Origin: an uncultured Bacilli bacterium
GTDB taxonomy: Bacteria > Bacillota_I > Bacilli_A > RF39 > UBA660
DNA: 64,000 nucleotides
Direction of reading: 5' to 3'
NCBI GenBank assembly: GCA_934183165.1
Contig: CAKPRZ010000002.1
Location: 103,501-167,500 of the forward strand
Shown: positions 26,982 through 33,749 of the stretch, piece after piece
Layout of the letters: each line of letters begins with the position of its first letter
How positions within the stretch are numbered: the first letter of the stretch is position 1
Program-made: the position numbers and the translations under genes
Notes under the pieces: model-generated
Databases searched by the model: none
What the model was told of the DNA's origin: nothing
Seen by the model: only the letters and a program-made list of their open reading frames with translations

Positions 26982-27021
26982 AAGGATGTCAGCAAAATAA
27001 AATTTGTTGACATCCTTTTAG
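26982..27021 (+). terminator. Strong hairpin after secA, supplied by the element
   Basis: A 15-bp stem (26982-26996 with 27003-27017, one wobble pair, six-base loop) followed by TTTTA. It likely replaces the original secA terminator, which now lies at 30197, 31656 or 32732. Confidence 0.75.
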
Positions 27022-27046
27022 TTGTTAATTAAAGGAGTGAATGTTA

Positions 27047-27862
27047 ATGAAAATGCTGGAAGTTCTAAAAGCTAATTCTCAAATATTAAATGCAAAGCTG
27101 GAATCTAGTAGATTATATGAACATAATGGTTTGAAAGGAACTTGTAGAGAGGAAGACTTGATTAATGTAATTAGAGATTGTATTCCAGAATGTTATGGTA
27201 TGAAATCTGGACAAATTTTTAGTGATAATGATAAAATGAGTAAACAAATTGATGTTGTAATATACGATAATGTTTTTTCAAATTATTTTAAAAAAGATTC
27301 ATCATCCTATTTATTTCCATGTGAGTCAGTATATGGTAGTATTGAGGTAAAAACAATTTTAGACGAAAAGAGTTTTAAAGAAGCTATTGAAAACATAAAA
27401 TCAGTAAGAGAACTCAAAAGAGAAAAATCAACTTGTTTGGATATAACTCCATTAAGGCATTTAGATTTAAGTAAAAGTACTTTTAGATATAATGAAACTC
27501 GAACTAATGAATATCTAAATATCATTTTTGCATACGATTCAGTTAGTGAAAAGACTTTAACTGAATATATTCAAAAATTGGAAGGTGATTATGACTTATT
27601 GCCTACTTTTATATATGTTTATAAAAAAGGAATTATATTTACTAAAGTTAATGTTGAAAATGATATATCATATTTAGGAATGAATCATTCAATAAATAAT
27701 AATTATACATTATCCAAATATGGAGAAGATGGATTAACAGCATTTTTTATATTATTAAATGCAATGTTAGAACAAATACAGTTGAAATCAATTGATTATT
27801 CTTGTTTATGCAATAATAAGCTTGACGAAATAAAAAAAGATAATGATATTTTAATAAAGTGA
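27047..27862 (+). CDS. DUF6602-like protein with a PD-(D/E)xK-type core
   Basis: A 271-residue soluble protein. The central region reads KQIDVVIYDN, then CESVYGSIEVKTIL, giving the Asp ... Glu-x-Lys spacing of the restriction-endonuclease fold; the upstream REEDLINVIRDCIPECYGMKSG fits the DUF6602 start. DUF6602 proteins are often found in mobile elements and some act with defence genes, but no biochemical role is settled. The second of three clustered ATGs (27047) fits the AAAGGAG spacing best. It has its own terminator, so it is an independent cargo gene. Confidence 0.6.
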   Translation: MKMLEVLKANSQILNAKLESSRLYEHNGLKGTCREEDLINVIRDCIPECYGMKSGQIFSDNDKMSKQIDVVIYDNVFSNYFKKDSSSYLFPCESVYGSIEVKTILDEKSFKEAIENIKSVRELKREKSTCLDITPLRHLDLSKSTFRYNETRTNEYLNIIFAYDSVSEKTLTEYIQKLEGDYDLLPTFIYVYKKGIIFTKVNVENDISYLGMNHSINNNYTLSKYGEDGLTAFFILLNAMLEQIQLKSIDYSCLCNNKLDEIKKDNDILIK

Positions 27863-27868
27863 TATTTC

Positions 27869-27894
27869 AAGGTGGCTAGAATGCTACCTTTTTT
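27869..27894 (+). terminator. Terminator after the DUF6602-like gene
   Basis: AAGGTGGC pairs with GCTACCTT across six bases, followed by a T-run. Confidence 0.75.
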
Positions 27895-27938
27895 ATATTG
27901 TAAAATAATAATGCTCAATAAGAAAGGAAGATGATAAA

Positions 27939-29173
27939 ATGATCAGTATAAGAAAAAGGGGCAAAGTATATCAATATTGTTTTGAAGCAGGGAAGGTAAA
28001 TGGAAAGAGAAAGCAAATAACCAAAAGTGGTTTTAAAACAAAAAATGAAGCATATATAGCGGGACAAAAAGAATACGATGAATACATAAATGGAGTAACT
28101 AATATAGAGTGTAACATGTTGTATGGAGATTATTTAGATTATTGGATGAAAGAATATTTTGAAATAAACTATAAATATTCTACGGCAAAGAGATATAAAG
28201 AAGCTTTTAGTAATATTAAAAAGGAATTAGGTAATTACAAGTTATCAGTTTTAACACCATATATTCTAAATCAGGCGTTATTAAAGTTATATCAAACATC
28301 TGGTACAAGGGATGCATTAAAAAATTATCAAAAGGTTATTAAGAGTTCGTTGAGGGATGCAACTTACTATTTCGGATTTATTAAGAATAATCCAGCAGGT
28401 GATTTGGAGATACCTAGAGTATTATCATTTGAATTAAAAAAAACAATATAGGTCACATCTATACTAAAGAAGAAATAGAAATAATTTTAGACAGATTTAA
28501 GAATAACAAAGTTTTTGTATGTGCGTTTTTAACTGCTTGCTATACGGGAATGAGAACTGGTGAAGTATTTGCTTTAACTTGGGATGATATTGATTTAGAA
28601 AATAGAATAATAAAAATTAATAAGACGGTTTATGCAAAAGATAAAGAAGAAAATGGCAGATGGTATTTAGGTACTGCTAAAACAATAGGTAGTCATAGGG
28701 AAGTTTATATTTGTGATACCTTATATTCATTTTTATTGAAATATAAAGTATTACAAAATAATTATAAGAAAGAATTTGATAAAAATTATAAACACTATAC
28801 TTTAGAAGAAGTTAAAAATAAGTATGGTAAGTTAGTAGAATATAAAATTATAAAAGATAATTCTAAACGCAATAGAGTAGAAATGGTGTTTACTAGAAAA
28901 GATGGAACTTATTCAGGAACTGATATTATTAGATATCCATTTAGAATAATTCATCATGAATTAGGATTTCAATGTAGATTTTATGATTTAAGAGGGAGCT
29001 TTGCTACTATTAGTTTAAGAGGCGGGTGTGAAATAAAAGATATTGCAGAGGTGTTAGGGCATAAAAGAATAGAAACTACCGAAAAATATTATATTTCAAG
29101 TACAAGCGAAGATAAGAAAGAAGTTGAAGAAATATTTGAAATGAACATTAAATTAGAAAATAAAATGATATAA
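27939..29173 (+). pseudogene. Tyrosine integrase split by a -1 frameshift at an A-tract
   Basis: The gene reads as two frames: 27939-28451 (arm-binding AP2-like N-terminus SIRKRGKVYQYCFEAGK and the core-binding domain) and about 28453-29173 (catalytic domain). Frame 1 stops at TAG 28449. Just before, TTA AAA AAA ACA contains the heptamer A AAA AAA; a -1 slip or one extra A restores the frame into NIGHIYTKEEIE. Catalytic motifs in part 2 are GMRTGEVFALTWDD (Arg), YDLRGSFAT (HxxR with Tyr for His), EVLGHKRIETT and the nucleophile Tyr in EKYYISS. It may be dead, or expressed through slippage. Integration at the secA 3' end is inferred. Confidence 0.8.
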
Positions 29174-29200
29174 TAATAAATAATAAAGGAGGAAAAAATA

Positions 29201-29920
29201 ATGGATTTAAACTATAACGTTTTTGTTAATAAAACAAAAATAATGTTGAAAACTATAAAAAAGGAATATGAAATAATAATTCAAAATTATAGTGAAGAGA
29301 AAATTATCAAAAAATCATATTCAATTAAATCTAGAGATTCCTTAAATAATAAAGAAAAAGAGTATGCTGATTCAATATTAGAACAATTTTTTGAACCATC
29401 GTTAAAACAAATATCAATATTAATCGATAGTGGAATAATATCATGGGATAGTGCTATCGAACCAATAAGTTTAAATGATATAAATAAGGATATTAAGGAT
29501 TTTAAACACCTTATATATGAAAGTTGGGAAAAATTATATGTATATAAACATATTAAATATGATTTGATTATGAGTTTTATAATTCAAATATATTTATTTA
29601 CCGAAAAGGAAATAGCAATGTTTTTAAACCAAAAATACAAAAGTGAAAATTTAAATACAATGTTTTCATGTATAAATGTGATTGAAAAAGAAGGAAAATA
29701 CATAGACAAAGATATTAAAACTAAAATAGATATGTACAGAAACATTATCAATGTTTATAAACATGGAAAAGGTAAAAGCTTTGATGAGTTAAAAGAGAAA
29801 AATTGTTATGTTTTAAATTCTTGTTATGACTCGAACGATTTATCATTTGTATTTAATTTAAAATTTGTTTCATTTGAAGAACTGTATAATACTCTAATTA
29901 ATTTTATTAATGAGTTGTAA
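29201..29920 (+). CDS. Unknown element protein, possibly HEPN-like
   Basis: A 239-residue mostly helical protein with no firm family match. The stretch YRNIINVYKHGKGKSFDEL near residue 175-195 resembles the Arg-Asn...His-Gly region of HEPN-like ribonuclease and AbiV-type proteins, where an Arg and a His are spaced along one helix; here the spacing is seven residues, longer than the classic motif. It follows the integrase by 27 bases with a good AGGAGG site. If HEPN-like it could be a defence or toxin gene. Treat as hypothetical. Confidence 0.45.
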   Translation: MDLNYNVFVNKTKIMLKTIKKEYEIIIQNYSEEKIIKKSYSIKSRDSLNNKEKEYADSILEQFFEPSLKQISILIDSGIISWDSAIEPISLNDINKDIKDFKHLIYESWEKLYVYKHIKYDLIMSFIIQIYLFTEKEIAMFLNQKYKSENLNTMFSCINVIEKEGKYIDKDIKTKIDMYRNIINVYKHGKGKSFDELKEKNCYVLNSCYDSNDLSFVFNLKFVSFEELYNTLINFINEL

Positions 29921-29987
29921 TTAATATTTAATCTAATTATATGTTTGATGATATATCAAATTATGATATAATATCATTGTGAACGAA

Positions 29988-30004
29988 TGTGGACAATGTC
30001 CACA
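29988..30004. repeat. Palindrome TGTGGAC-AAT-GTCCACA near the element's right end
   Basis: Seven-base inverted arms around AAT, with another GTCCAC four bases on. A related half occurs at 26957 (TGTGGACAAAATCCA) near the left end. These may be recombinase or excisionase sites. The rest of 29921-30144 has no gene; it holds an AGGTAATATC/GATGTTACCT inverted repeat (30037-30074). Confidence 0.4.
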
Positions 30005-30144
30005 AGAAGTCCACGTTAGAGAAATACTTATAGTGCAGGTAATATCATAAATACAAATAATATAGATGTTACCTAGTCTGATAAACAAGTAAATACGAAT
30101 AATACTTTAAGTATAAATAATACTGATAATATGGGAGCATCCAC

Positions 30145-30229
30145 TACTTGTGGATCGGGCCGTAAATATAAGCAGTGTTGTGGAAAATAAACTCGCAAAC
30201 CCGCATAAAATAAGGGATTGCGGGTTTTT
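30145..30229 (+). pseudogene. Displaced secA 3' end, copy 1, with terminator
   Basis: Encodes TCGSGRKYKQCCGK and a stop at 30188, in a frame open back to 30077 but without a start codon. It is followed by a hairpin AAACCCGCA/TGCGGGTTT (30197-30227) and a T-run, probably the original secA terminator. Homology to copy 2 continues to about 30294. It is best explained as an attR left when an element inserted into secA. Confidence 0.7.
30197..30229 (+). terminator. Former secA terminator, copy 1
   Basis: Nine-bp stem with a 13-base loop and five T residues. The same hairpin recurs at 31656 and 32732. Confidence 0.75.
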
Positions 30230-30272
30230 CTATGATTCCACATTTTGAGTAATTTTTGTAGTGTCCATTGTC

Positions 30273-30294
30273 TTAGATACGTTTTAGATACGTT
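30273..30294 (+). repeat. Tandem pair of TTAGATACGTT
   Basis: Two perfect, directly adjacent 11-bp copies. An inverted pair follows at 30358-30378 (TTAGATAC then AACGTATCTAA). Similar pairs stand at 31732, 32558 and 32808 and a single copy at 31490. The 11-bp spacing recalls arm-type sites of integrases with an AP2-like N-terminus. The gap 30295-30478 otherwise holds only the promoter of the next gene (TGGTATAAT at 30451). Confidence 0.65.
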
Positions 30295-30478
30295 ATAAAA
30301 ATTTTACAAAGCCTTACAAAATAAGGAAAAAGCGTGCATTTAAACCTTAATTTCAAATTAGATACAAAACGTATCTAAAAAGATAAAAATTGTAAGTTCT
30401 TTCACTTTTTATGTAGATAATTACAATTTAAAAAAATATAGAAAATATAATGGTATAATATATGTAGGAGTTGATTTT

Positions 30479-31468
30479 ATGAAAGATATAAAAGTTCGTA
30501 GATATATAGATGGTGATGAAACTGAAATATGTGGAGTTGTAAAAAAAGATATCTTAGCTGAAAATATTAAAGATTATCCGAAAGAAGCTATAGAACATTT
30601 AATAGAAAGTCACAATGAAGATTTAATAAGAAGAAGAGCAAAAGCATTTCATGTATATGTTTTAACAGAAAATGAAAGAATAATTGGGGTGGGTATGATT
30701 GGTCCTTATTGGGATAGCCTAACTGAAAGTTCCTTCTTTACTATTTTTATAGATCCTACATATAAAGGACAAGGATTAGGAAGAAAAATAATAGAAACAT
30801 TAGAGAATGATGAATATTATAAAAGAGCTGATAGAGTTGAAATACCTGCCAGCATAACAGCAGTAGAGTTTTATAAACATTTTGGATATGGATTTAAAAA
30901 ACTAGGACATATTGTAGATGACGAAGGAATATATAGAATAGAAAAATATCCAAAAATTAGTGAAAATAATGTGAATCCAAACCAATATAATATGAGGCCT
31001 TATATTGATAATGAATATCATGATTATAAGGAGTTTGTATATAAAAGCAAAAAGGATGCATATAAAAAATATGTAGAAGAATGCTGGGGTTCTTGGAATG
31101 AAGAAGATCAAAGAAAATATTTTGAAAGTTTTATAAATTCAGTTTACAATGATGCTTGGATAATTCAGTTAAATGGAAAAGATATTGGATTTTATAATGG
31201 GGCTACACTTGAAGATGGTAGCTATGAAATTGGAAATATTTGTATAATTCCTGAATATCAAGGTAAAGGAATTGGTACTCAAGTGTTAAAAGATATAATG
31301 GAGTTGCATAAAGAACAAGATTTGCACATTCAATATTTTAAGCAAAATCCAGTTGGAAGTTTGTATAAACGTTTAGGTTTTGAACCAAACGGAGAAACAG
31401 AGTTTCATTATCAAATGATAAAATCTAAACTAAATAATTTAAAAAATGCTGATACTAAAAAGTTGTAA
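30479..31468 (+). CDS. Tandem-GNAT acetyltransferase
   Basis: A 329-residue protein with two GNAT domains. The first (about 3-160) has the acetyl-CoA loop DPTYKGQGLGRKIIETL and the second (about 170-315) has PEYQGKGIGTQVLKDI, with SLYKRLGFE at the end. Both pyrophosphate loops look intact. It is the only gene of a segment bounded by secA tails 1 and 2 and flanked by TTAGATACGTT repeats, with its own extended -10 promoter. A resistance or metabolite-modifying role is plausible; substrate is unknown. Confidence 0.85.
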   Translation: MKDIKVRRYIDGDETEICGVVKKDILAENIKDYPKEAIEHLIESHNEDLIRRRAKAFHVYVLTENERIIGVGMIGPYWDSLTESSFFTIFIDPTYKGQGLGRKIIETLENDEYYKRADRVEIPASITAVEFYKHFGYGFKKLGHIVDDEGIYRIEKYPKISENNVNPNQYNMRPYIDNEYHDYKEFVYKSKKDAYKKYVEECWGSWNEEDQRKYFESFINSVYNDAWIIQLNGKDIGFYNGATLEDGSYEIGNICIIPEYQGKGIGTQVLKDIMELHKEQDLHIQYFKQNPVGSLYKRLGFEPNGETEFHYQMIKSKLNNLKNADTKKL

Positions 31469-31489
31469 TTAATTCAACAATGGCAAATT

Positions 31490-31500
31490 TTAGATACGTT
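31490..31500 (+). repeat. Single TTAGATACGTT, right flank of the GNAT cassette
   Basis: One exact copy of the 11-mer 22 bases after the GNAT stop codon. It also contains the TAG from which the frame into secA tail 2 opens. Confidence 0.6.
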
Positions 31501-31510
31501 CTGCTAGGTT

Positions 31511-31590
31511 TGCCGAGTGCTACGGAGTGCTCCTGAGTGCAACCAAGTGCCGAATTAACGAGCCAAGTGCTCCCAAATGCTCCCAAAAGG
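31511..31590 (+). repeat. Ten-bp-period GAGTGC array before secA tail 2
   Basis: Eight consecutive 10-mers, six ending in (G/A)AGTGC or AAATGC, are in register. Local GC content is well above the surroundings. The array sits in the frame that runs into the secA tail. It may be protein-binding sites or a decayed coding repeat; I do not recognise it. Confidence 0.55.
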
Positions 31591-31604
31591 CCCAATACAA
31601 AAAG

Positions 31605-31688
31605 CCTTGTGGCTCTGGAAAAAAGTACAAACAATGTTGTGGTAAATAAACCTGCAAACCCGCATAAATAAAGGGATTGCGGGTTTTT
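31605..31688 (+). pseudogene. Displaced secA 3' end, copy 2, with terminator
   Basis: Encodes PCGSGKKYKQCCGK and a stop, in a frame open from 31494 with no start codon. The hairpin AAACCCGCA/TGCGGGTTT follows at 31656-31686. Sequence similarity to copy 1 extends through ATTCCACATTTT and TGTCCATTG to the repeat pair at 31732. Confidence 0.7.
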
Positions 31689-31731
31689 CTATAATTCCAC
31701 ATTTTAGGTAATTTTTGAAGTGTCCATTGCC

Positions 31732-31753
31732 TTAGATAAGTTTTAGATAAGTT
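31732..31753 (+). repeat. Tandem pair of TTAGATAAGTT
   Basis: Same layout as at 30273, but both copies have A for C at position 8. The matched change in both copies suggests a distinct specificity or gene conversion. Confidence 0.6.
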
Positions 31754-31777
31754 TTTTGCCTAAATCAACCTTAAAAT

Positions 31778-31865
31778 AAAGTATATGTGATACAATAATA
31801 AGGGAAGTGATACTAATGAAAAAAGTATATGTGATACAATAATAAGGGAAGTGATACTAATGAAA
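31778..31865 (+). repeat. Exact 44-bp tandem duplication over a gene start
   Basis: The unit begins AAAGTATATGTGATACAATA and includes the ribosome site GGGAAGTGAT and an ATG. The first copy's ATG (31816) now opens an eight-codon frame (MKKVYVIQ, stop), and the second copy's ATG starts the next gene. Confidence 0.85.
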
Positions 31866-32045
31866 AAAGTATATTTAAATATTCCTTCAAAGGATGATTT
31901 GCATTTTGATAGAATAGGCGCAATAAAGATATTTAAAAAGTCTGGATCCATCCATACTGATAAAGAGGTTATTGAAAAAGTATTTGATCAAGATAGTATT
32001 GTTAAACAATTGTTAATAACTAAGGATATGTATTTTAATAATTAG
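31860..32045 (+). CDS. Small cassette protein of unknown function
   Basis: A 61-residue protein starting MKKVYLNIPSKDDLHF. No known domain; a short GAIKIFKKSGSIHTDKEV segment might be part of a larger lost protein. The ribosome site GGGAAGTGAT is in the duplicated 44-bp unit. It lies 13 bases before a GNAT gene, so the two form a unit within the second small cassette. It may be a fragment. Confidence 0.5.
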   Translation: MKKVYLNIPSKDDLHFDRIGAIKIFKKSGSIHTDKEVIEKVFDQDSIVKQLLITKDMYFNN

Positions 32046-32058
32046 GAAGTGGTAATAG

Positions 32059-32541
32059 ATGAAAATAATAGAATATGAAGAGAAACATCTTGAAGACGTT
32101 AGAGATTTATTAACAGAACTTGAGGAATATATTGTATCTATTGATAAAGATGAATTAGATCAAGTTCATCATGAATATCATGAGAAGAGGGCATTAGTTG
32201 ATTTGAATGAAGTTGATAAGAATAATGGTAAATGCTATTTAGCAATTGAAAATGATAAAGCAATTGGACTTATTATGGGTACGATTCCTCCATATGAAGA
32301 ATATGATTATTTAGATTATAAATGCCCTAAAAGAGGGATAATTACCGAATTAATAGTTACATCTAAAATAAGAAGTAAAGGTGTTGGACAAGCTTTAATG
32401 GATAAGATGGAAGAATATTTTAAGTTTAATAATTGTGAATATGTTTTGGTTGATGTTTTTGCTTATAATGAAAATGCTATTAATTTTTATAATAAAAAAG
32501 GATATCATCCTAGAATGTACACCGATATCAAAAAACTGTAA
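32059..32541 (+). CDS. GNAT-family N-acetyltransferase
   Basis: A 160-residue single-domain acetyltransferase. The acetyl-CoA motif VTSKIRSKGVGQALMDKMEEY and the C-terminal NENAINFYNKKGYHPRMYT are typical. AGGAAGTGGT precedes the ATG. It is cargo of the segment between secA tails 2 and 3. Substrate is unknown; it is not closely similar to the tandem GNAT in the neighbouring segment. Confidence 0.85.
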   Translation: MKIIEYEEKHLEDVRDLLTELEEYIVSIDKDELDQVHHEYHEKRALVDLNEVDKNNGKCYLAIENDKAIGLIMGTIPPYEEYDYLDYKCPKRGIITELIVTSKIRSKGVGQALMDKMEEYFKFNNCEYVLVDVFAYNENAINFYNKKGYHPRMYTDIKKL

Positions 32542-32557
32542 TAAAAAATAAATTTTT

Positions 32558-32580
32558 TTAGATAAGTTATTAGATAAGTT
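32558..32580 (+). repeat. Pair of TTAGATAAGTT at the right flank of the second cassette
   Basis: Two copies 12 bases apart, one base more than the other pairs. They share the A variant with the left flank at 31732, so both ends of this cassette carry the same repeat type. Confidence 0.6.
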
Positions 32581-32680
32581 GTTGAATAAAAACTTGCAAT
32601 ATTTCAATAAAAAATTATTAAATTAAAATAAAAAATACCAATTTAAAAGGAAAAAATTACTTGGTTGGTTTAATATTTTA

Positions 32681-32766
32681 CCATGTGGCAGTGGACACAA
32701 GTATAAACAGTGTTGTGTTAAATAAACCTGCAAACCCACATAAAATAAGGGATTGCGGGTTTTTTG
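32681..32766 (+). pseudogene. Displaced secA 3' end, copy 3, with terminator
   Basis: Encodes PCGSGHKYKQCCVK and a stop; Gly to Val in the zinc motif shows decay. The terminator hairpin (32732-32762) has one mismatch compared with copies 1 and 2. It is the furthest from secA and the most diverged, as expected for the oldest insertion. The gap 32581-32680 has no gene. Confidence 0.65.
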
Positions 32767-32807
32767 TTACTTACAATTTTTAGGTAATTTTGCATCAAAA
32801 AAGGCAT

Positions 32808-32829
32808 TTAGATACGTTTTAGATACGTT
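32808..32829 (+). repeat. Tandem pair of TTAGATACGTT
   Basis: Two perfect adjacent copies, the C variant, 42 bases after secA tail 3. No matching right-flank repeat or fourth secA tail was found further on. Confidence 0.6.
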
Positions 32830-32892
32830 TTTTTACTCATTTCAGCTTAAATAGTAATAAATATGTTATAATTAAAAGGGAAGTGATAATAT

Positions 32893-33315
32893 ATGAAAAT
32901 ATTAATAATATGTAGTAAAAAATTTTATTCAAAAATAGAAGAAGTAAAGAAGATTTTAGAAGAAAAAAATAATGAAGTGTTTTTGCCTAATTGTTATAAT
33001 GATCCGACCGCAGAACAAAAGATGTGGGATTTAGGAAAAGAAGAACACCAAAAATTTAAAGCTAAAATGTATAAACAAAGCGAAGAAACAATTTCAAAGA
33101 TGGATGCTGTATTGGTATTAAATTTAGATAAGGAAAAAGAAGGAGAAATATTTAAAAATTATATAGGTGGAGCAACATTCTTAGAAATGTATGATGCATT
33201 TAGATTAGGTAAAAAAATATATTTGTACAATGATATTCCAAACGGTATGCTATTTGATGAAATTGAAGGATTTGGCCCAATAATTATTAAAGGCGATTTA
33301 AATTTAATAAAATAA
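32893..33315 (+). CDS. Nucleoside 2-deoxyribosyltransferase-like protein
   Basis: A 140-residue Rossmann-type protein. It opens with KILIICSKKFYSKIEEV and later has MDAVLVLNLDKE, then YIGGATFLEMYDAFRLGKKIYLYND, the layout of the nucleoside 2-deoxyribosyltransferase-like superfamily, in which a Glu in the GxxFE-like helix is catalytic (here FLEM). It could hydrolyse or transfer a nucleoside base or be a nucleotide sensor. It is a single cargo gene right of the third secA tail. Function is inferred only at superfamily level. Confidence 0.6.
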   Translation: MKILIICSKKFYSKIEEVKKILEEKNNEVFLPNCYNDPTAEQKMWDLGKEEHQKFKAKMYKQSEETISKMDAVLVLNLDKEKEGEIFKNYIGGATFLEMYDAFRLGKKIYLYNDIPNGMLFDEIEGFGPIIIKGDLNLIK

Positions 33316-33337
33316 AATAATTAAATATTAATAAAAA

Positions 33338-33356
33338 GCTATCTTAGAAAGATAGC
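33338..33356 (+). terminator. Hairpin after the deoxyribosyltransferase-like gene
   Basis: GCTATCTT pairs with AAGATAGC over a three-base loop. No T-run follows, so it may only weakly terminate. Confidence 0.45.
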
Positions 33357-33509
33357 AATAGAAATGTGCCCGACCAAAAGCACAAAGCAAAAAATATAGT
33401 AATCAATGAAATTTTATACATATTCTTTGACATAATCTTAAAAATGTAACTTTCACTTAATGGATATTTTTTCAAATATGCTCCTAGTATATATATAAAT
33501 ATAAATTGA

Positions 33510-33737
33510 TATAATGTATATCCTGAATTATCAAAATATAGCCCACCGATTTATTCATATAAATTTGTCTTTTATGTTTGGGTTATTGCGATTTTAATAT
33601 ATATTATATGTGCAATTATTGAGTATATAAGACAAACTTTATCTAGAAAAATTTATAATTTAAAATTAATAAAACTTATTAGAGGAAAATATTATGAATT
33701 TATAAAAAATGTTAAATTTATAAATTCGAATGATTAA
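33510..33737 (+). pseudogene. Remnant of a membrane acyltransferase C-terminus
   Basis: A 75-codon frame without a start codon ends at 33737. It reads PELSKYSPPIYSYKF, one strongly hydrophobic helix and a basic tail, like the end of acyltransferase-3 family proteins. A similar piece in another frame (SLNGYFFKYAPSIYI) lies at 33453-33507. The stretch 33357-33749 holds nothing else recognisable. Confidence 0.45.
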
Positions 33738-33749
33738 ATAGGAGAAAAT

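Larger units (their letters stand above)
26889..30144 (+). mobile_element. Integrase-bearing element inserted at the 3' end of secA
   Basis: About 3.3 kb bounded by two copies of the secA tail. It carries a DUF6602 nuclease-like gene, a frameshifted tyrosine integrase and a gene of unknown function, all on the plus strand. No replication, transfer or excisionase gene was recognised. Its right part (29921-30144) holds a palindrome and an in-frame stretch that runs into the displaced secA tail. Boundaries are set by the repeats, and exact crossover points are not known. Confidence 0.6.

Noticed and set aside
27939..28451. Two separate functional genes at the integrase
   Set aside because: The first frame lacks all catalytic residues and the second lacks the DNA-binding domains; they join exactly at the A-tract, so one split gene is simpler.
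29940..30080. A tRNA or small structured RNA as the attachment site
   Set aside because: Palindromes TGTGGAC/GTCCACA and AGGTAATATC/GATGTTACCT do not fold as a cloverleaf and lack a T-loop GTTCGA; the repeated secA tail explains the site better.
31511..31590. CRISPR array reading of the GAGTGC repeats
   Set aside because: Period is only 10 bp, there are no spacers of 30-40 bases and no cas genes nearby.
31520..31702. Minus-strand 60-codon frame across secA tail 2
   Set aside because: It is created by the GAGTGC array and the terminator read backward, with no ribosome site and no similarity.
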